A stretch of DNA of 64,000 nucleotides, from assembly GCA_947396885.1 (NCBI GenBank), contig OX377204.1, positions 45,433,139-45,497,138 of the forward strand. The letters are read 5' to 3'. Source of the DNA: Heligmosomoides polygyrus polygyrus (lineage: Eukaryota > Nematoda > Chromadorea > Rhabditida > Heligmosomidae). Shown piece after piece: positions 10,180 to 22,537 of this stretch. The stretch's first letter is position 1; each line of letters begins with the position of its first letter. The notes beneath the pieces were generated by a model. That model ran no database searches. It had not been told where the DNA came from and worked only from the letters and a program-made list of their open reading frames with translations. The translations under genes were made by a program, and so were the position numbers.

Positions 10180-11850
10180 TGTAACAAACATTAAATTAGT
10201 TTGTAACGCGTTTACAAGTGCAACGTGCACTATCGGTTTGTTGACGAACCCTAACGCTGAAATTCTTGAACTACCACAACTCCATTTCTTCGTTTCGCAA
10301 GTCCTGAGAAGCTTCCCACACAGCAGTACTTCCCACTACGCCTTATCATACTCACGTTGATTGTACGCTCACAGCGCTCCCAACAACGGCGAGACGCCGT
10401 CGAGACACGGTATGAAGATCAAGAAACACTTATTCCAAAGAGACTACAATGCCAAGTAACCTCCGATACAAACGGCATCGAATTTTTTTCTAGCTACGAA
10501 TTCTGAAGTTGCTAAGACGAAATAGTATATTCCAAGCTTTCACACCAACAGGGAACCACTTCTCCAACCAGCCCAGTTCAATCCGTCTTACTGTGGGACA
10601 AAAACCCTATTTTGATTTTCTGCCGATTTTTCGTACCTTCGAGGAAGTAGCATAAACCGTGGACACGGACTTTTTCTTGCTGTGCGTTCTGACGAGCTGA
10701 TCCCTAACCGCTGCTCAGCTGCATCTCTTGACTGGAAACTTGTTCCAAAAATAATTGCAAGGATATCATATTCAAACAGACAATCTTTGCAGATGCTGCG
10801 CATATGCAAAGAATGCCAATTTCTGTTCCGCGAGCAGCTTATTTTCACGACCATTTTCACCTTGGGAGATCAACTCATTTCCATGCTCATATCCATGGCG
10901 AAAACATGCGCGTCACTGTAAAAGTAACACGGAAACAATTGATAAGAAGCTCGAATTTCTTTTTCGAAAAACGTGAAGCAAATAGATTTGTCTAGAAATC
11001 CATTAAACGACGGAGTTGTAAACAATTTCTCGGCATTCAGGTTGTAGCACACCACATGCATACTAGCAACAAATTCGTGTCCTTGACAATTTCTTAGGAT
11101 TTACGTTCAAGCCGACTTCACATTTTCAACGACTTCGCGTTGACTGATGTACGAAAATACATATCTTGTTTGCTTGCAAAGCGTTGATGCAGAATTCCAG
11201 AGTTCGCGTATGCTGGACCGTTGTGGCTGTTGTGAAGATGCCTTCTATCAGAGAGCATCTGAATGAGTGCATCCATTTTGGCCTTTTCAGATCGAACTAG
11301 AGCCAGACTGCTCTTGAAAGGTGTAAAATGCATGTAAAGCTCAAGCGCAACTTAACCATTCGCAGGCATTGCAGTTACGTTCGTGTGGCAGTGTTGCCAT
11401 TGAGGTGATCAGATTGCACACTTTCCTGGATGGCAGACGCATGGAGAACGTTCTGCTGGAAAGAGAGCTTCAAGGTCTGGATCTCTAGCGAAAGCAGCCA
11501 GCATATGCGTTGCCGCTCGACTTCCGCGCACCATGAGGCCTTCCATTGTTGATTATAGTTCGCTGCTAAATAGCTGTCTCCTATCGAACTTTGTTCAAGT
11601 TTCTGCTGCACTAGAGACTGTCAGATATGAGCTAAGAAGTGTAGAACAGATTCTTCACTAAAACATACTCTGTATCTCAATGTGGAGTGGCAGCCCCCAG
11701 CAGGGGAAGGACCAGCGCTGGTCTTGTGTAGTAATCGGAGGTCCCTCCTTAAGCATCTGCTGGTGCTGCACATCTCTGGCTATGACGACTGGATGGTCAT
11801 CCTCGAGTTGTGGACTGAGGGATTCGTGCGAGTGATGCCGCAGGGTGCTG
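10180..11850. other. Spacer, no gene recognised
   Basis: Several short frames overlap on both strands. On the minus strand, 11118-11611 reads as two adjacent open stretches with a helical, Gln-rich look, but there is no domain I recognise and no clear splice pair. I make no gene call. Confidence 0.4.
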
Positions 11851-11854
11851 CACG

Positions 11855-12790
11855 TTTTATTTAATTATTTATTTTTAATTATTTATTCCGACATGTGACA
11901 CAATACATGCAAACCGATCCACGTGAGCGAGCTCACCATCGCAACCAATGAACACAGTAAGCGTCAATTTAAAACCAGTGGAACAAATAAAATCAGTTAT
12001 GATCAAAAAACGGCTTTACAACGGTTGGACGATCGGCGACTCCGCTCCACAGTGTAGTCATAAAAAAAAGAAAAAAAAGCAAAACCGTCAGCAAGGATTA
12101 AGTTTATTCTGCTGTACTCTTTTGAAGGCCTCGATTCTTGGAGGAATCTGGATGCGCTTACTCAACTCTATTACTCAGCGCCAGCTCTGCATACGAAGAA
12201 ATTTAAGCGGACCGAGCTCCTGGCTCGGGGGAACCGAAGCTTGGCTGTTGTACCCCTAGTAATGGAATTACTGGATGTGAAAATGTGCGATCGCCCAGAT
12301 GGACAAAACCGTGCATTGCTTTGCATAGCATAAGAAGGTCAAATTTCCTCCTACGGGAGCATAGTGATTCTAAACCCAGCAGTGTATTTCGTTCTGAACT
12401 TGATCGGACCGTACGAAACCCAGATTTTCTCGATCTAAGGAAAAGTTTCCTCGTGAAGTTGTTTTGTACCTTTTCGAGGAGGACCAATATTTTGACTTTT
12501 GTAGGACCAAAAACAGAAGCGAACGGACGTACATTTTGCATGCTCGGAGAAGCGTTCGCTCATCATTCGTGCTCAAGCTTTTGAAGAGATTGCACACTCA
12601 ACGTGAAGTCTTTGCTGCTACATCATCGCAATGGCTATCAAATTCTAGATTTTCGGTGATGAGAAAGCTAAGATCTTTCACCTCTGTAGCCAGTACAATT
12701 TGTTGACCCTCTATGAAATAAGAAGCTTTTTTGTTGTTCCCACCTAGGTGCAACACTTTAGTTTCACTTCCAGGTAAAGGTATCATAGCT
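11855..12790 (-). pseudogene. CR1/Jockey-type retrotransposon remnant (end of RT and 3' end)
   Basis: Minus-strand frames give, in order, KVLHLGGNNKKASYFIEGQQ, then EVKDL, then a thumb-like stretch with LEKVQNNFTRKLFLRS and RNTLLGLESLCSRRRKFDLLML. These match the order of the end of the RT domain and the thumb in CR1-like ORF2. At least two frameshifts break it. The 3' end is an AT-rich tail (11855-11887) next to a CATGT/ACATG hairpin at 11892-11909. The copy is 5'-truncated near 12790, so the catalytic YADD box is absent. Confidence 0.75.
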
Positions 12791-13042
12791 GGTGGATTTA
12801 GCCCATTCAACGTTGCAGGTTTATGGTCGCGGACTTCCCTCCCAAACCAACCAAGCCTTCCAGCCCGTCGGATGAAATGGTATCGGACTCAGCTGTGTAG
12901 AACACTGACCTGGCATCGGCTGGCTCTTTGTATAGGCCCAATACGCGATCAAATGCCTCCATGACATCCCGTAGCAGTAGAATGAGTGGCGCATCCCAAA
13001 AAGCGATTGAGTAACACCGTCCTTTACCTTTTATTCCTTATT

Positions 13043-13082
13043 GGAGGCAATATGAATACAAAAATGTATTCATATTGCCTCC
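13043..13082. repeat. Perfect 18-bp hairpin with AAAA loop
   Basis: GGAGGCAATATGAATACA pairs exactly with its complement across a 4-base AAAA loop. No transposon end or promoter is obvious around it. Confidence 0.9.
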
Positions 13083-13089
13083 ATGTTAT

Positions 13090-15417
13090 CCAGACATGGC
13101 AGTGTTTGGCGCATCCGCTAAAATGTCGACTACAGTTTGGTTACGGTTCGGTTACAACTTTCAACAACGGTTTGGGCGCATAGTTGCCCACAGGATGTAA
13201 GCCCTTCTCAAGCTGAACTGATTTCTTGAAAATTTTGTAGGCAAAGATGAAGATGAGAAATTCTACGGCAAAAGGACGAAAAGAACACCTCCATCGGCCT
13301 TCCGCGGCATTTTCCAATCCTTATGGTGGATATTGTATTCGTGCCATTATTCGCAGAGAAATAAAAATTTATCAAGGTGGGGACACTGATGCATATTTCC
13401 TACTCTACTCTTATACTAGGCGTCCTCTAGTGAGAATATGTGCTTGATAAACGTAGTAAGACGATATCTACCGAGCAACGAATCGTAATAAAACTGTGAA
13501 GTTCTCACAGAACGCGGTAGTCGAACACCTGAACTCACCATCAGTCCTATGAAGCTGCGCACGCAGCACTGATTCATCAAGCCACTCGACCAAGCGCCGT
13601 TCGCCAGCTCTTTTACTTCAGAATTACGTGCCGTGCACGCGCGTGTGTGCACTCGCTGACATTGTGATGCCGGAGTAAACTTCGAGGACCGCAAGCTTTT
13701 TGAGTTCAAGGACTCGGCCAAAGCGAAACAGATTCTCATACTACTTGGGGTGAAGATTCTCGCAGTGGTATTCATCTTCGCCGTTTTTACGTACGTGTTT
13801 GTGACATTCGCGCCCTCCCCCTCCAAAAAAGTGTCGGATTGGACTTCACACATCCGTTTAAAATATCTCTGTCTATGAATCAGTTTTTAAGGCCAGATAA
13901 AAGCTATGACATTCTACATGCCTCTCTCACTGTCAGGAAACCATAGACTTCTCGAGTTTCTTCGTAAATTCGTGGACGCTGGTATCGTCATTGGTCCATT
14001 TTCAAGCTATGTCACCAGCAGCACGTTTTGGAGAACTTTTTTAAATAGTAGTTGGTTTTGGATAGCAAGCAGAGTAGGACAGCTCCAAGAGACTTTACAC
14101 TTCTAATTCGCCTAGTCTCTGCAGAGTCGACTTCAAAGTGTGTGGCTGGGGATCGTCGTATCAATAATGTGTTTTCATGTTGCTTGTCAAAACCGCTGAA
14201 CTTGTAGCTCCTGGCAGAAGTTCAACGGCTCGAAGATGTCCCACATTGCCGCTACTGTTTCGTGGGACCCCAAAAAATTTTCCGCAAGTTCTTGCGGAGA
14301 ATTCCATTCGAACAGTGGCCACCACCATTCCTGATGTCTTTAGAAAATGCTGAAGAAGGGGTGTGCTAATCCGTTTAAGGAACTACTTCTGTTGTCGCTG
14401 CTGTTTCACGTAAAATGGTAGATAACAACACAACTGAAAAATAGTTCCGTGCAGTTGAGTAAGACCAAAATGAAGATCTTCTCACGCGTTGAGCTGTTCT
14501 GTTAGCCGTCACGCTCGTGCCGCTACAGTCCACAAGAAGAGTTTTTCAGCGAAGCTCCATCTCCAGGAATATGGTTTCTCCTATGTAAGGTGCCCTCAAA
14601 CGAATGATGACCGTCTCTCGAACATGTCCCGAGTGGCGAGCGCGAAGGCGGAAAGCATTCGGGCATCTGGCTTTGCTGTTTGTAATTACTCTTTTTCCCC
14701 GTCGTAACGTTTTCGCTATCAATAAGTCCGTTTCCACGGGTAACAGATAGGTAATAGGTTCAGCGGCCGCCTCTAGCGCGTGAACAGTCTCGCGTGTTGA
14801 GGACAATGCTCCGCGCTCTCCATCTCCATTCTCGGCGTGCTTTACCCCAGGCAACCATGAGGAGATGCTTTCGCTCGGGTGTTGTCTGGGAACCTTTATC
14901 CGGTTCACTGACGTCTAGTTGGCAGCTATTGTTTGACCCACATCCACTTCTTTTCGCTCACTGCTTCAAATACTCCGGTGATCCTCGTTGCACCTAGAGC
15001 CGCACCTTTTCAATGTTGCACCGTGCTCTCGCCGCCCTAAGCAGTTTTTTACAGCATCTTCTTTGTTTTCTTGGTGAAGGAGTCCTTCTTTAGTTATACA
15101 GCGATACAGAAGGCTAGATATCGCGGAAACGTTGACAGGTGATCCTGTTCATGTTTTTTTAGATCTTCTCTTCTTATGCAGTACGCGCATCGTTCGGGTG
15201 CTCTTATAACTCTGCTTAATAGTTAACGTTTCGGTGAGTGAAAGAACCTAAAATGTCCTGTTATAGTTGAAATTTGATAGAGATTTAAACAGCAGCTAAA
15301 ATGCTGCCATCGCGATTTTCGACGGTGTTCGCTGGAACAGTCGTCACTCATGCCGGGTGTCCACATTCATGTGCCTTTACTCTAAAATTTTCTGCACCAG
15401 AAACCCTCTGAAAGGCA
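13090..15417. other. Spacer, no gene recognised
   Basis: No coding exon, transposon end or RNA gene can be supported. A small exact hairpin with 8-bp arms TCCGCAAG/CTTGCGGA occurs at 14281-14298. Confidence 0.4.
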
Positions 15418-15648
15418 ATGAAGACACTCGGTCCACATTCGTTCTTTAGTGTCCTACTCGTCGCGCTGGCAACTGGTTATGCTCCAAAGTTTCTGCGGAC
15501 GTCTTCTACTGCTGCAGCTGTCAGCGTTCAAAAACCAAACGTCTGGCTGGGGTGTCTGTTCAATGACAACGCTGCTAAACCTTCTTTCACCACGCGAGAC
15601 AACACTGCGCTCATTATAAACGGTGTCTTCTTCTTGCTACCTCAATAA
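15418..15648 (+). CDS. Hypothetical 76-aa frame with signal-peptide-like start
   Basis: The frame starts MKTLGPHSFFSVLLVALATGYA, which looks like a signal peptide, and continues without a recognisable domain to a TAA. No splice donor, family motif or homologous copy in the window supports it. It could be a chance frame. The call is made only because of the N-terminus. Confidence 0.2.
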   Translation: MKTLGPHSFFSVLLVALATGYAPKFLRTSSTAAAVSVQKPNVWLGCLFNDNAAKPSFTTRDNTALIINGVFFLLPQ

Positions 15649-15649
15649 G

Positions 15650-17039
15650 GTGATGCTATTGATCACAGCCCGCCTTCTTTATTCAAGGTGTTTCGGCTCA
15701 GAGTGGAGGGTTAGAAACCTTGATGATTTTGTTGGACGCCGCCTCAGTCTATTAGACCTGTCTCGCAAATTCTGCTTTGGATCTGACGCAGGTATTCCAG
15801 AGTTTAAATTTCCCTGCAGACGCTTTTATTGGATGAACACGTCACTACCTCTCAATACTGACCGTTAACCAATCGTTGTAGAGGCATCACGCTGCGCTCG
15901 CAATGCTCGCTCTAGGAGCAACGAGCGGCTGGATGTCATCAGGCCCGACGTCCTTCGTGTCTTTTAAGTGAGAAGGCAAATGAGAAGCAAGGCGGTTTCG
16001 GTTATCTAAGGGCAATGCGAATAAGAGGCTCGAAACTGTAGCTTCTACTTGATCCTGAAACTTCCCTTCGCATCATGGTCGCGTGATCACGCACTCCTGT
16101 ATGACAGAAGCCTACTGATTCCAAGGAGTGAGTGACCCGCGGTCTATAGTAGTATTGTCGCCAAACGGAGAGCAGAACTTCCGGTGAAGGTCGATTTTCA
16201 AAGTTGACTCCACGGACTTCTACTTAGCATTGTAGTATTGGCAGGGTTGGAGTGAAGTGTTCATAAAGAAACGAACTTTTTAAATCACTATGACGGGTAG
16301 AAAGGTGGAATTTTTGGGTAAAGGGATGTCTACCTTCCCATACAAGCTAGGATTGTTATCTGCGGTGAAGAGACTACTCAGGATTCCACCTAATGTCTTC
16401 ACACATTAAGAGCATCAGATAACTGTATGACGTACGTATGTTTTTTGTGTGATGGAGCACAGATCGTAAATGGCACATATGTTGCATTCCACCATCTGGT
16501 ACATCGGTTAGATGGTGAAGGCAAAAGACCACCTCGAGTGCGAAATTGCTGGCTTGAGCTATGATGCAGATGACATCATTTACTAGACTTCGACCGAATC
16601 CACCCCCAATATCTAGATAGCGAATGCGAAGGCGACGTAGAGGAAAACTGACTGAAAGGTGCCGCTGTTCTTCCAATGAGACTACTCGAAAATCCCCTGC
16701 TGATCAAGTGTGGGAACTTGTGAACTTCATATCCTATTAGAAACTAGGAGGAATACATGGTGCGACAATCAAATGTCATCGTCGTCAAATGTCATGTAAC
16801 TTTTGACCAGGGTACAACGTAGAACTCAGTAGTTCTCCAGCTTCATGATTTCAAGTCGTCTGCACAAATTTAGGCTCGGTCATTCCAATCTTCATTGATG
16901 ATATTTCCGGTCATAGGCTCTCTCTGGTGTCCGAACCAGAAGAATTTTCGGTCACATGCTTTTCCGGAGAACAGTATATTGTTACAGGCCACATGCAACA
17001 CAATGTACAATGCATCTGCGATCCATTTCAACGAGCAGC
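15650..17039. other. Spacer, nothing recognised
   Basis: Only short frames on both strands, with no repeat ends or RNA signatures that I can support. Confidence 0.4.
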
Positions 17040-17047
17040 CTCAATAG

Positions 17048-18474
17048 CAGGGATGTGCAGAGTTTCCGCCTCGGTGTTCCGCCTGTTTTTGGACCGGAAG
17101 GCGGAAAGGGAGACTGGCACCGTTCACCACTAGTTTTCTGTTGCACACAATCAGCTTATCTCGTAAAAAGAGTTCTCCTTCATATAATTGTGAGAGAAAT
17201 ACTGTTTGACAACCATAGTATTAATACTATTGAAATTGGTTAGACTACCAAAGGGAAGTACTCAAAAATGGCAACGTCTGAGTGCAGGGCAAAACTAGTG
17301 TGGCAGCAAAGGCTATGTATGGCATTGTTTGCTAAGACAATGCACTCAACATTTGAATGATCATAAAATACTTGTTGCATTAGTTACGAATAACCACAAG
17401 AACTTTCTAACGCAGTATCATTAGGCAAAAGGTTCGGTGAAGGTTGAGCCATGCGCTTTTTTGCTCACGATGACATCAGTTCTCCTGATCGAAGGTGTAC
17501 ATTTCAGTTTTCAATTTTCACCAACCTATTAGGTGTGATATTCATCCATATGGAGTTATGCATCACATTTTAATGAAGCATCACGAACATCTACCATGGG
17601 CTATTATTTTGATTGACTAGTGAGACCTATTGGATTCTGAAACAAATTCATTACTTCGAGAACCATCTAGGAGCTGTCAAGCTGTGTCACCAACCTATTT
17701 ACCTACATTAGGGGGCTTCTAGGCTGGCACAGACTGGATATTCCTACTGAAGTATGGACTTACCATGACTGATCAGTCATCAGTTATCATCTTAGATCCC
17801 AGAATGAATTCTGAGTACAATTATAGTTTGGTGATTAGAATGCAACTGCTAATCTTGAGTATGCAGATATCTGTGCAGTCATCACGTCATCCATGATGCC
17901 ATAGGCTTCTAAAAATGTTGAGAGGAATGTCTTTCCTGGTAGGAAAATGGTCTAGGTGATGCTCCAGTTTTAGACTTCACCCGAGAGAGTTTTTAAAAGC
18001 TGGTCTGTAAGCAGCCTAAAGTGGTTAAGTCTACTCAAAGTTCAAAAAATTACAGCAACAAAACGTCAGCGAAAACCCGTCGCAGGAAATTGATGTGGAA
18101 ACAGCGGAGAGACTGCATGCTGAAATAGTGAGAAATAATAAGACAGGACCATGAATTTGTTTTCGTTTATTGCTCTAGCCGTAGCTAAAAGGTTATCATA
18201 GCAATATTATGAATCCATGCCTTGCTTCGTTATGTTATGTTATGATGACGATGAACATTAATCTGTGGAACATTCTGCTGCTCGCAAAGATTTGAGCAAG
18301 TAAAAGTGCAATAGAAGCCGCCTCTGACGTAATTTAAGATGCACCTTTGAAAAAATGGCGATTATGTGTCACTTCCGTTTCCGCGCTTCGCATTCCGGTT
18401 TCCGGCCATTTTTGAGCGTTTCCGTTCCGCCTTTCGTCTTCCGCTTTTTCCAGAAAAATTTCCATACATCCCTG
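17048..18474. mobile_element. Non-autonomous hAT-type DNA transposon, 1427 bp
   Basis: The element begins CAGGGATGT and ends ACATCCCTG. It is flanked by an exact 8-bp duplication CTCAATAG at 17040-17047 and 18475-18482. An 8-bp duplication and these termini are the marks of the hAT superfamily. Both ends carry many copies of TTCCG/CGGAA words (17059-17110 and 18371-18455), which resemble the subterminal repeats where hAT transposases bind. No transposase frame is present. The exact duplication suggests a fairly recent insertion. Confidence 0.85.
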
Positions 18475-18482
18475 CTCAATAG

Positions 18483-19810
18483 GACCTGCACATCGTTCAC
18501 CACTAGCCAGTCAGCGCAGAGCATTTGTTGAAGCGCATGGTAGCGCAGTGGGAGGAGGTGTCGAGCGTACCCAGAGTTTATTTGTTCTGCTCCAGCCCAG
18601 ATCAACCAAGACTGTCGGGGTCGGTATGCTGATACTAGGGTTGTCCGAGAAGATAAAATGCTGACTTGCTGACCAGCGGGCCACTGCAAGTCATTGCATA
18701 GGCCAACGGCGCATTCATGGTGCTTCCATGACAACCTATAGGAATGGAATACATGCCGCATCCCACGTAATGGACAGATTAACACCGACGTTTATCCTTT
18801 ACTCCTAGTAGAAGCAAGAATCGAAGCCTGTGCGATGAGCGGTGAGATGAATTGATCTCAGTTCTGCATCTGCAAGGTAAAGTCGTCTTACTGCATGAAG
18901 AAAGATTGGCGCTGGTGAATGTATGTGCTGAAAAATGCCTTGTTGTTACCCAACTTCAATCAGCTGAGAGGAAGTGTCCAGGAGTGCCCCAGAAATTTTC
19001 GCCCCATCAGATACTGTTCTCAAGAAAGAATAAACTATGGTATTAATAATTGCACAGGTCAGATACGCATTCAAACTGCCTCAGCGACATTCTGAATAAG
19101 TAGAATGCGTCTCTTTCGGGATACGTTATGCAATCGACCTCTTCGGGATGTCTTGGAGAGAATTTGGGTACACATTAGGCCTACACAACGATTTGCAGTG
19201 GCCAGTCCATAGACAGGACAGTGTTTTGTTATTCGAGGACAGTTCCTGCACCAATTTGCTAACCCCGGAGGAATGGGAGGAGTAGTTGGCATAGGCGAGA
19301 GGCCTGAGCCGACTGCCTGGAATTCGCTGCACGCGACAGGTTGCGCCTTCTCCAACTGCGCTGCCACGAGCCATTCCGTCTGAAAAGCACTTGTTAATAA
19401 CCTAAACTTGCTTGCAGAATCTTGTTCAGGATTTGCTTTGAGCTAGACCTAGGACTAAGGAGGTGCGCTAGTTTACGGTTACGGAAGTGGTTTCTTGATT
19501 CAAACACTCTTAGAAGCTTTTGCCACTCCAGTTGAAAGCACATTATTTTAAATGGTTTCGAATCCTGGTGCCAAATGCTTATAGCTCGTGACTTTATCCA
19601 TGACTCCACAATTCACGGATCTTTGTTTCATCCATGAAACTTCTTTCTTCATAGGTACATGCAATTCTTGGCTGCTCCTCGATGCAGTAGTTTTTCTTCA
19701 AATTTTCGTTACTAATTTTTGGCAAGTAGAATGAACGTAGACTAGACCGCAGATCAAATCGCACTTCCGCGCACGAGTAAACGGAGCGATTTTTCTAAAT
19801 GTTGCCCTCG
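18483..19810. other. Spacer with a possible A-box fragment
   Basis: A GGTAGCGCAGTGGGAGG word near 18538 resembles a tRNA A box, but no B box follows. Nothing else is recognised. Confidence 0.35.
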
Positions 19811-19816
19811 ACCAAA

Positions 19817-19853
19817 CAGCGCCGGTGGTGTAATTGAATAGAGCATTTCCGGC
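19817..19853 (+). repeat. SINE head fragment
   Basis: CAGCGCCGGTGGTGTAA is identical to the start of the SINE at 10081, then the match decays through ATTTCCGG. It stops where the GTTATCCG-rich block begins. The matching 3' half of a SINE lies 4.5 kb away at about 24345-24411 in the same orientation. Confidence 0.5.
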
Positions 19854-19985
19854 AGCGATGAGCGGAATAACCGTTATCCGTTATCCGGTTTTCGGCGGGT
19901 TTGGGCTACCCGTTTTGTTGTTCGTTGTCCGACGAATTCTGGGTCTGATAACGAACAACGAATTAGCCGGGTAGAACGTGGTGTT
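19854..19985. repeat. GTTATCCG / GTTCGTT-saturated block
   Basis: After CAGCGATGAGCGG the sequence repeats TTATCCG, CGGGT and GTTCGTT words in both orientations. Similar words return at 23905-23990. The start resembles a diverged hAT terminus (compare CAGGGATGTGC), but no 8-bp duplication was found. Confidence 0.4.
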
Positions 19986-20102
19986 GGGTGGTCTGTGTAA
20001 AAGATGTTGTGAACTCTTCATTAGATATTGTTGACGATATAGTAGGGGGGGGGGGACAAAAGTAATGAGACAAATTGAAAAAAATCTTTATCTCTTTATA
20101 AG

Positions 20103-21585
20103 TCAACCCGACTTTCAGCGGCCTCGCGGCCGCCGGTTTGCGCGGGCTTCGCCCCAAACCCCGAGTATAGAACACCCCCACCGTGTTCTTTTCTTCTTTA
20201 GGCCCTCTTACTTTCACTTCATTCTCCAAAGTACATGTTCTATTAAGTTCTGAGGAACAGACTGTGAGAGTCTCAATCCAAAGTGCTTCAATCTGCGGAA
20301 ACATAAGTGAAACCAATGGGTGTCGGTAGACCGCTCGATGCCGTTAACTGTCCGACAGCAATCATGTTCCTCCGATAACTTTAACCATTCTCCTTACCCT
20401 CACTCTCAACCCCGCCGATACCCTTACACTTGTGCCGGAGTGAAATAAAAAAAAATAAAAAAAATAAAGGCGTAATGAGAGTCAAGTACGCGCACACTTG
20501 TCAAACGAAGCCTTTAAATAGTCTTCTCACGAATGCTGTGCAAAGTATGATCTGTGGAACGACTTCTGGATCTGGACTCACGTTGTACGACGTGTTGTGA
20601 ATCCTGACGCATGTTGATATCGTCTGCGATATATATGCTGAGCCGCAACGCACGTGCAACGACGTCAGCAGCACGTCTTCTGAAGTCTGATACCCGCTGA
20701 ACGATACTGATAAACAATCATGGTCCGCCCTTACTGGTCCCCTTCACTGGACCCCTCCTTCAGTGGTCCCATCCTCACTGGTCCCCTTTACCGTCTCTCT
20801 CTCTCTCCCCCCCCCCCTTGTACTGGTCCCCTCTTCATTGGACCTCCTTCACCACTCCTCACCCCGTTACTGGTTCCTGGTCTCTCCTTTTCTGGCCCCT
20901 TTTCTGATCCCCTCTTCACTGGTCCCTCTCCCCCGTTACCGGTCCCCCCTCACCGGACCCTCCCCTGCAGTGGTCCCTCTTAGTGGTCCTCTATTCACTG
21001 GTCCTCCTTCTTTCCACTCCTCCCCCATTACTGGACCCTCCCCCTGCAGTGGTCCCCTTTACTGGTCCCCTCTTCATTAGCCCTCCTTTACCACTATCCC
21101 CTCCTCCCCCATTACTGGACCATCCTTTGCTGGTCCCCCATTACTGATCCCCCTTCACTGGTCACTCATCGGTTCGTCTGAACCGGGACACCACTTGCAC
21201 GATATCGACGAGACCTCTTCTTAACCCAAGCATATATTCCGCGACATCGGACCGGACACCACTTGGGCAACACCGGTGAAACCTCTTCTGAAGCTAGACA
21301 CCGACAGCGCGACATGGGTGACACAACTCCTGAACCCCGACGCCTGTAGAACGATGTCGGTAACACGTCTTCTCAAAACGATCGTCCTTTGCGCGACATC
21401 GGCGACACGTCTTCTGACGCACGCGACACGACGTGGGTCACACCTCGTCTCAACCCGGACGCCTGTCACTCGACGTCTATGAAAGGCCAGATGGACCGAC
21501 GGAAGGACGGGTGGACAGACGGACGGGCAGACGGACGGACAGACGGAAGGACAGACTCAGCCGCTTACTCTTTTATATAGTAGGA
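20103..21585. repeat. GGTCCC module inside the mariner element
   Basis: It opens with a GGCC-rich segment containing GCTTCGCCC and AGAACAC that recurs at 38310-38420. It then has about 450 bp of CTGGTCCCC-like units (20717-21160), a stretch of diverged GCGACAT units, a GGACAGACGGAC microsatellite (21490-21560), and ends ACTCTTTTATATAG. The last motif also closes repeats at 35018-35033 and 38031-38046, so it is probably a real element end. Confidence 0.55.
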
Positions 21586-21596
21586 TTACAACTCAA

Positions 21597-22051
21597 CGAT
21601 GCTGAGGGATGTATTTGCCATTAAGGGCAATGACCTTGCTGTCATCGCTCAGCCAACTTCCTGATCCCATCCTTCCAGAACTGCTTGGGCCTGGTGTTGA
21701 TCAACTGCTCGATATGGTTGTCAAGGACTGCTTGGGTTCTTGTGTCCTTTCGACCAGGAAGTCCTGTAGGCTCAAGAAGTACTGGTAGTCGCATGGAGAG
21801 ATGTCCGGCGAATACGGTGGGTGAGGCATGTGAACGTAGCCCAGCTGGCCAAGCTTATCCGTGGTTACTTGTTCCCGATGGGCTGCGGCGTTGTCGAAGA
21901 GGAGAACCTTCTTGAAGCGCTGCGACTGAAAAAGAGCGAGCCGCCGGCACATCTCTTCTATTTCCTTCACCATGGCCTTGGAGTTCATCGTAGTGCCCTT
22001 GGGAAACAGCTTCCGGTAAACGATCCACGGGCGCAGACCCAGAAGCTCCAA
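21597..22051 (-). pseudogene. Mariner transposase, C-terminal half
   Basis: The minus strand reads LLGLRPWIVYRKLFPKGTT, then VLLFDNAAAHRE (second catalytic Asp), then PHPPYSPDISPCDYQYF (third Asp), and continues FWKDGIRKLAERWQQV after a frame change. The first Asp motif and the DNA-binding domain are absent, so the gene cannot make active enzyme. The order and spacing are those of the D,D34D mariner group. Confidence 0.8.
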
Positions 22052-22537
22052 AGGTGCTTCTGGAAAGGGCGGAAGTGGTAACTTCTCAGGTGGGCTTCAG
22101 TAAGTAGCATACAAACATACAAATACGATAAGCACGAAACCAGACTCCAGCCACGACATATATGGACACGGCATGGGGTGTCTCATTACTTTTGCCCCCC
22201 CCCCTAATATTGTATTGTGCTGTATTTTTGTTGTAATTTTAGCACACGAACACACTGCGAAGCTGTAGCTTTTCTAGAACGTCGGCTTCTACTGCTTGTC
22301 ATTCTCTGCAGATGTCAGAGAATGACGCGGGGCGAGAGTTAACTGCTTCTCAGCAAGCACGCTGATATCTCGGAAACATGGAAATCTCTGGAGAAGGTTC
22401 TTAGGAAACGTGTTGAGGTGATCGAGTTCTTGGAGGCACTTGAGAATCAGATATACAATTTCTCCGCATATTTTGAAGACACGTCAGAATACAACAACAT
22501 TGTTTAAGGACACAGTCGTGAATTAGCTGTCGCGGTC

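Larger units (their letters stand above)
20045..22204 (-). mobile_element. Mariner-family element carrying a foreign insert
   Basis: The terminal inverted repeats are a run of G followed by CAAAAGTAATGAGAC (one base differs) at 20045-20073 and, reversed, 22178-22204. TA flanks each end (20043-20044 and 22205-22206). Inside are a C-terminal transposase remnant (21597-22051) and a GGTCCC-type module (about 20103-21585) that appears to have inserted. The N-terminal half of the transposase is deleted. Confidence 0.75.

Noticed and set aside
11118..11611. A minus-strand coiled-coil gene
   Set aside because: Two open stretches suggest coding, but there is no recognisable family, no convincing splice sites and a frame change between them.
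20720..21080. Proline- and serine-rich frames of 87 and 105 codons
   Set aside because: They are translations of CTGGTCCCC-type units in two frames and show no codon constraint.
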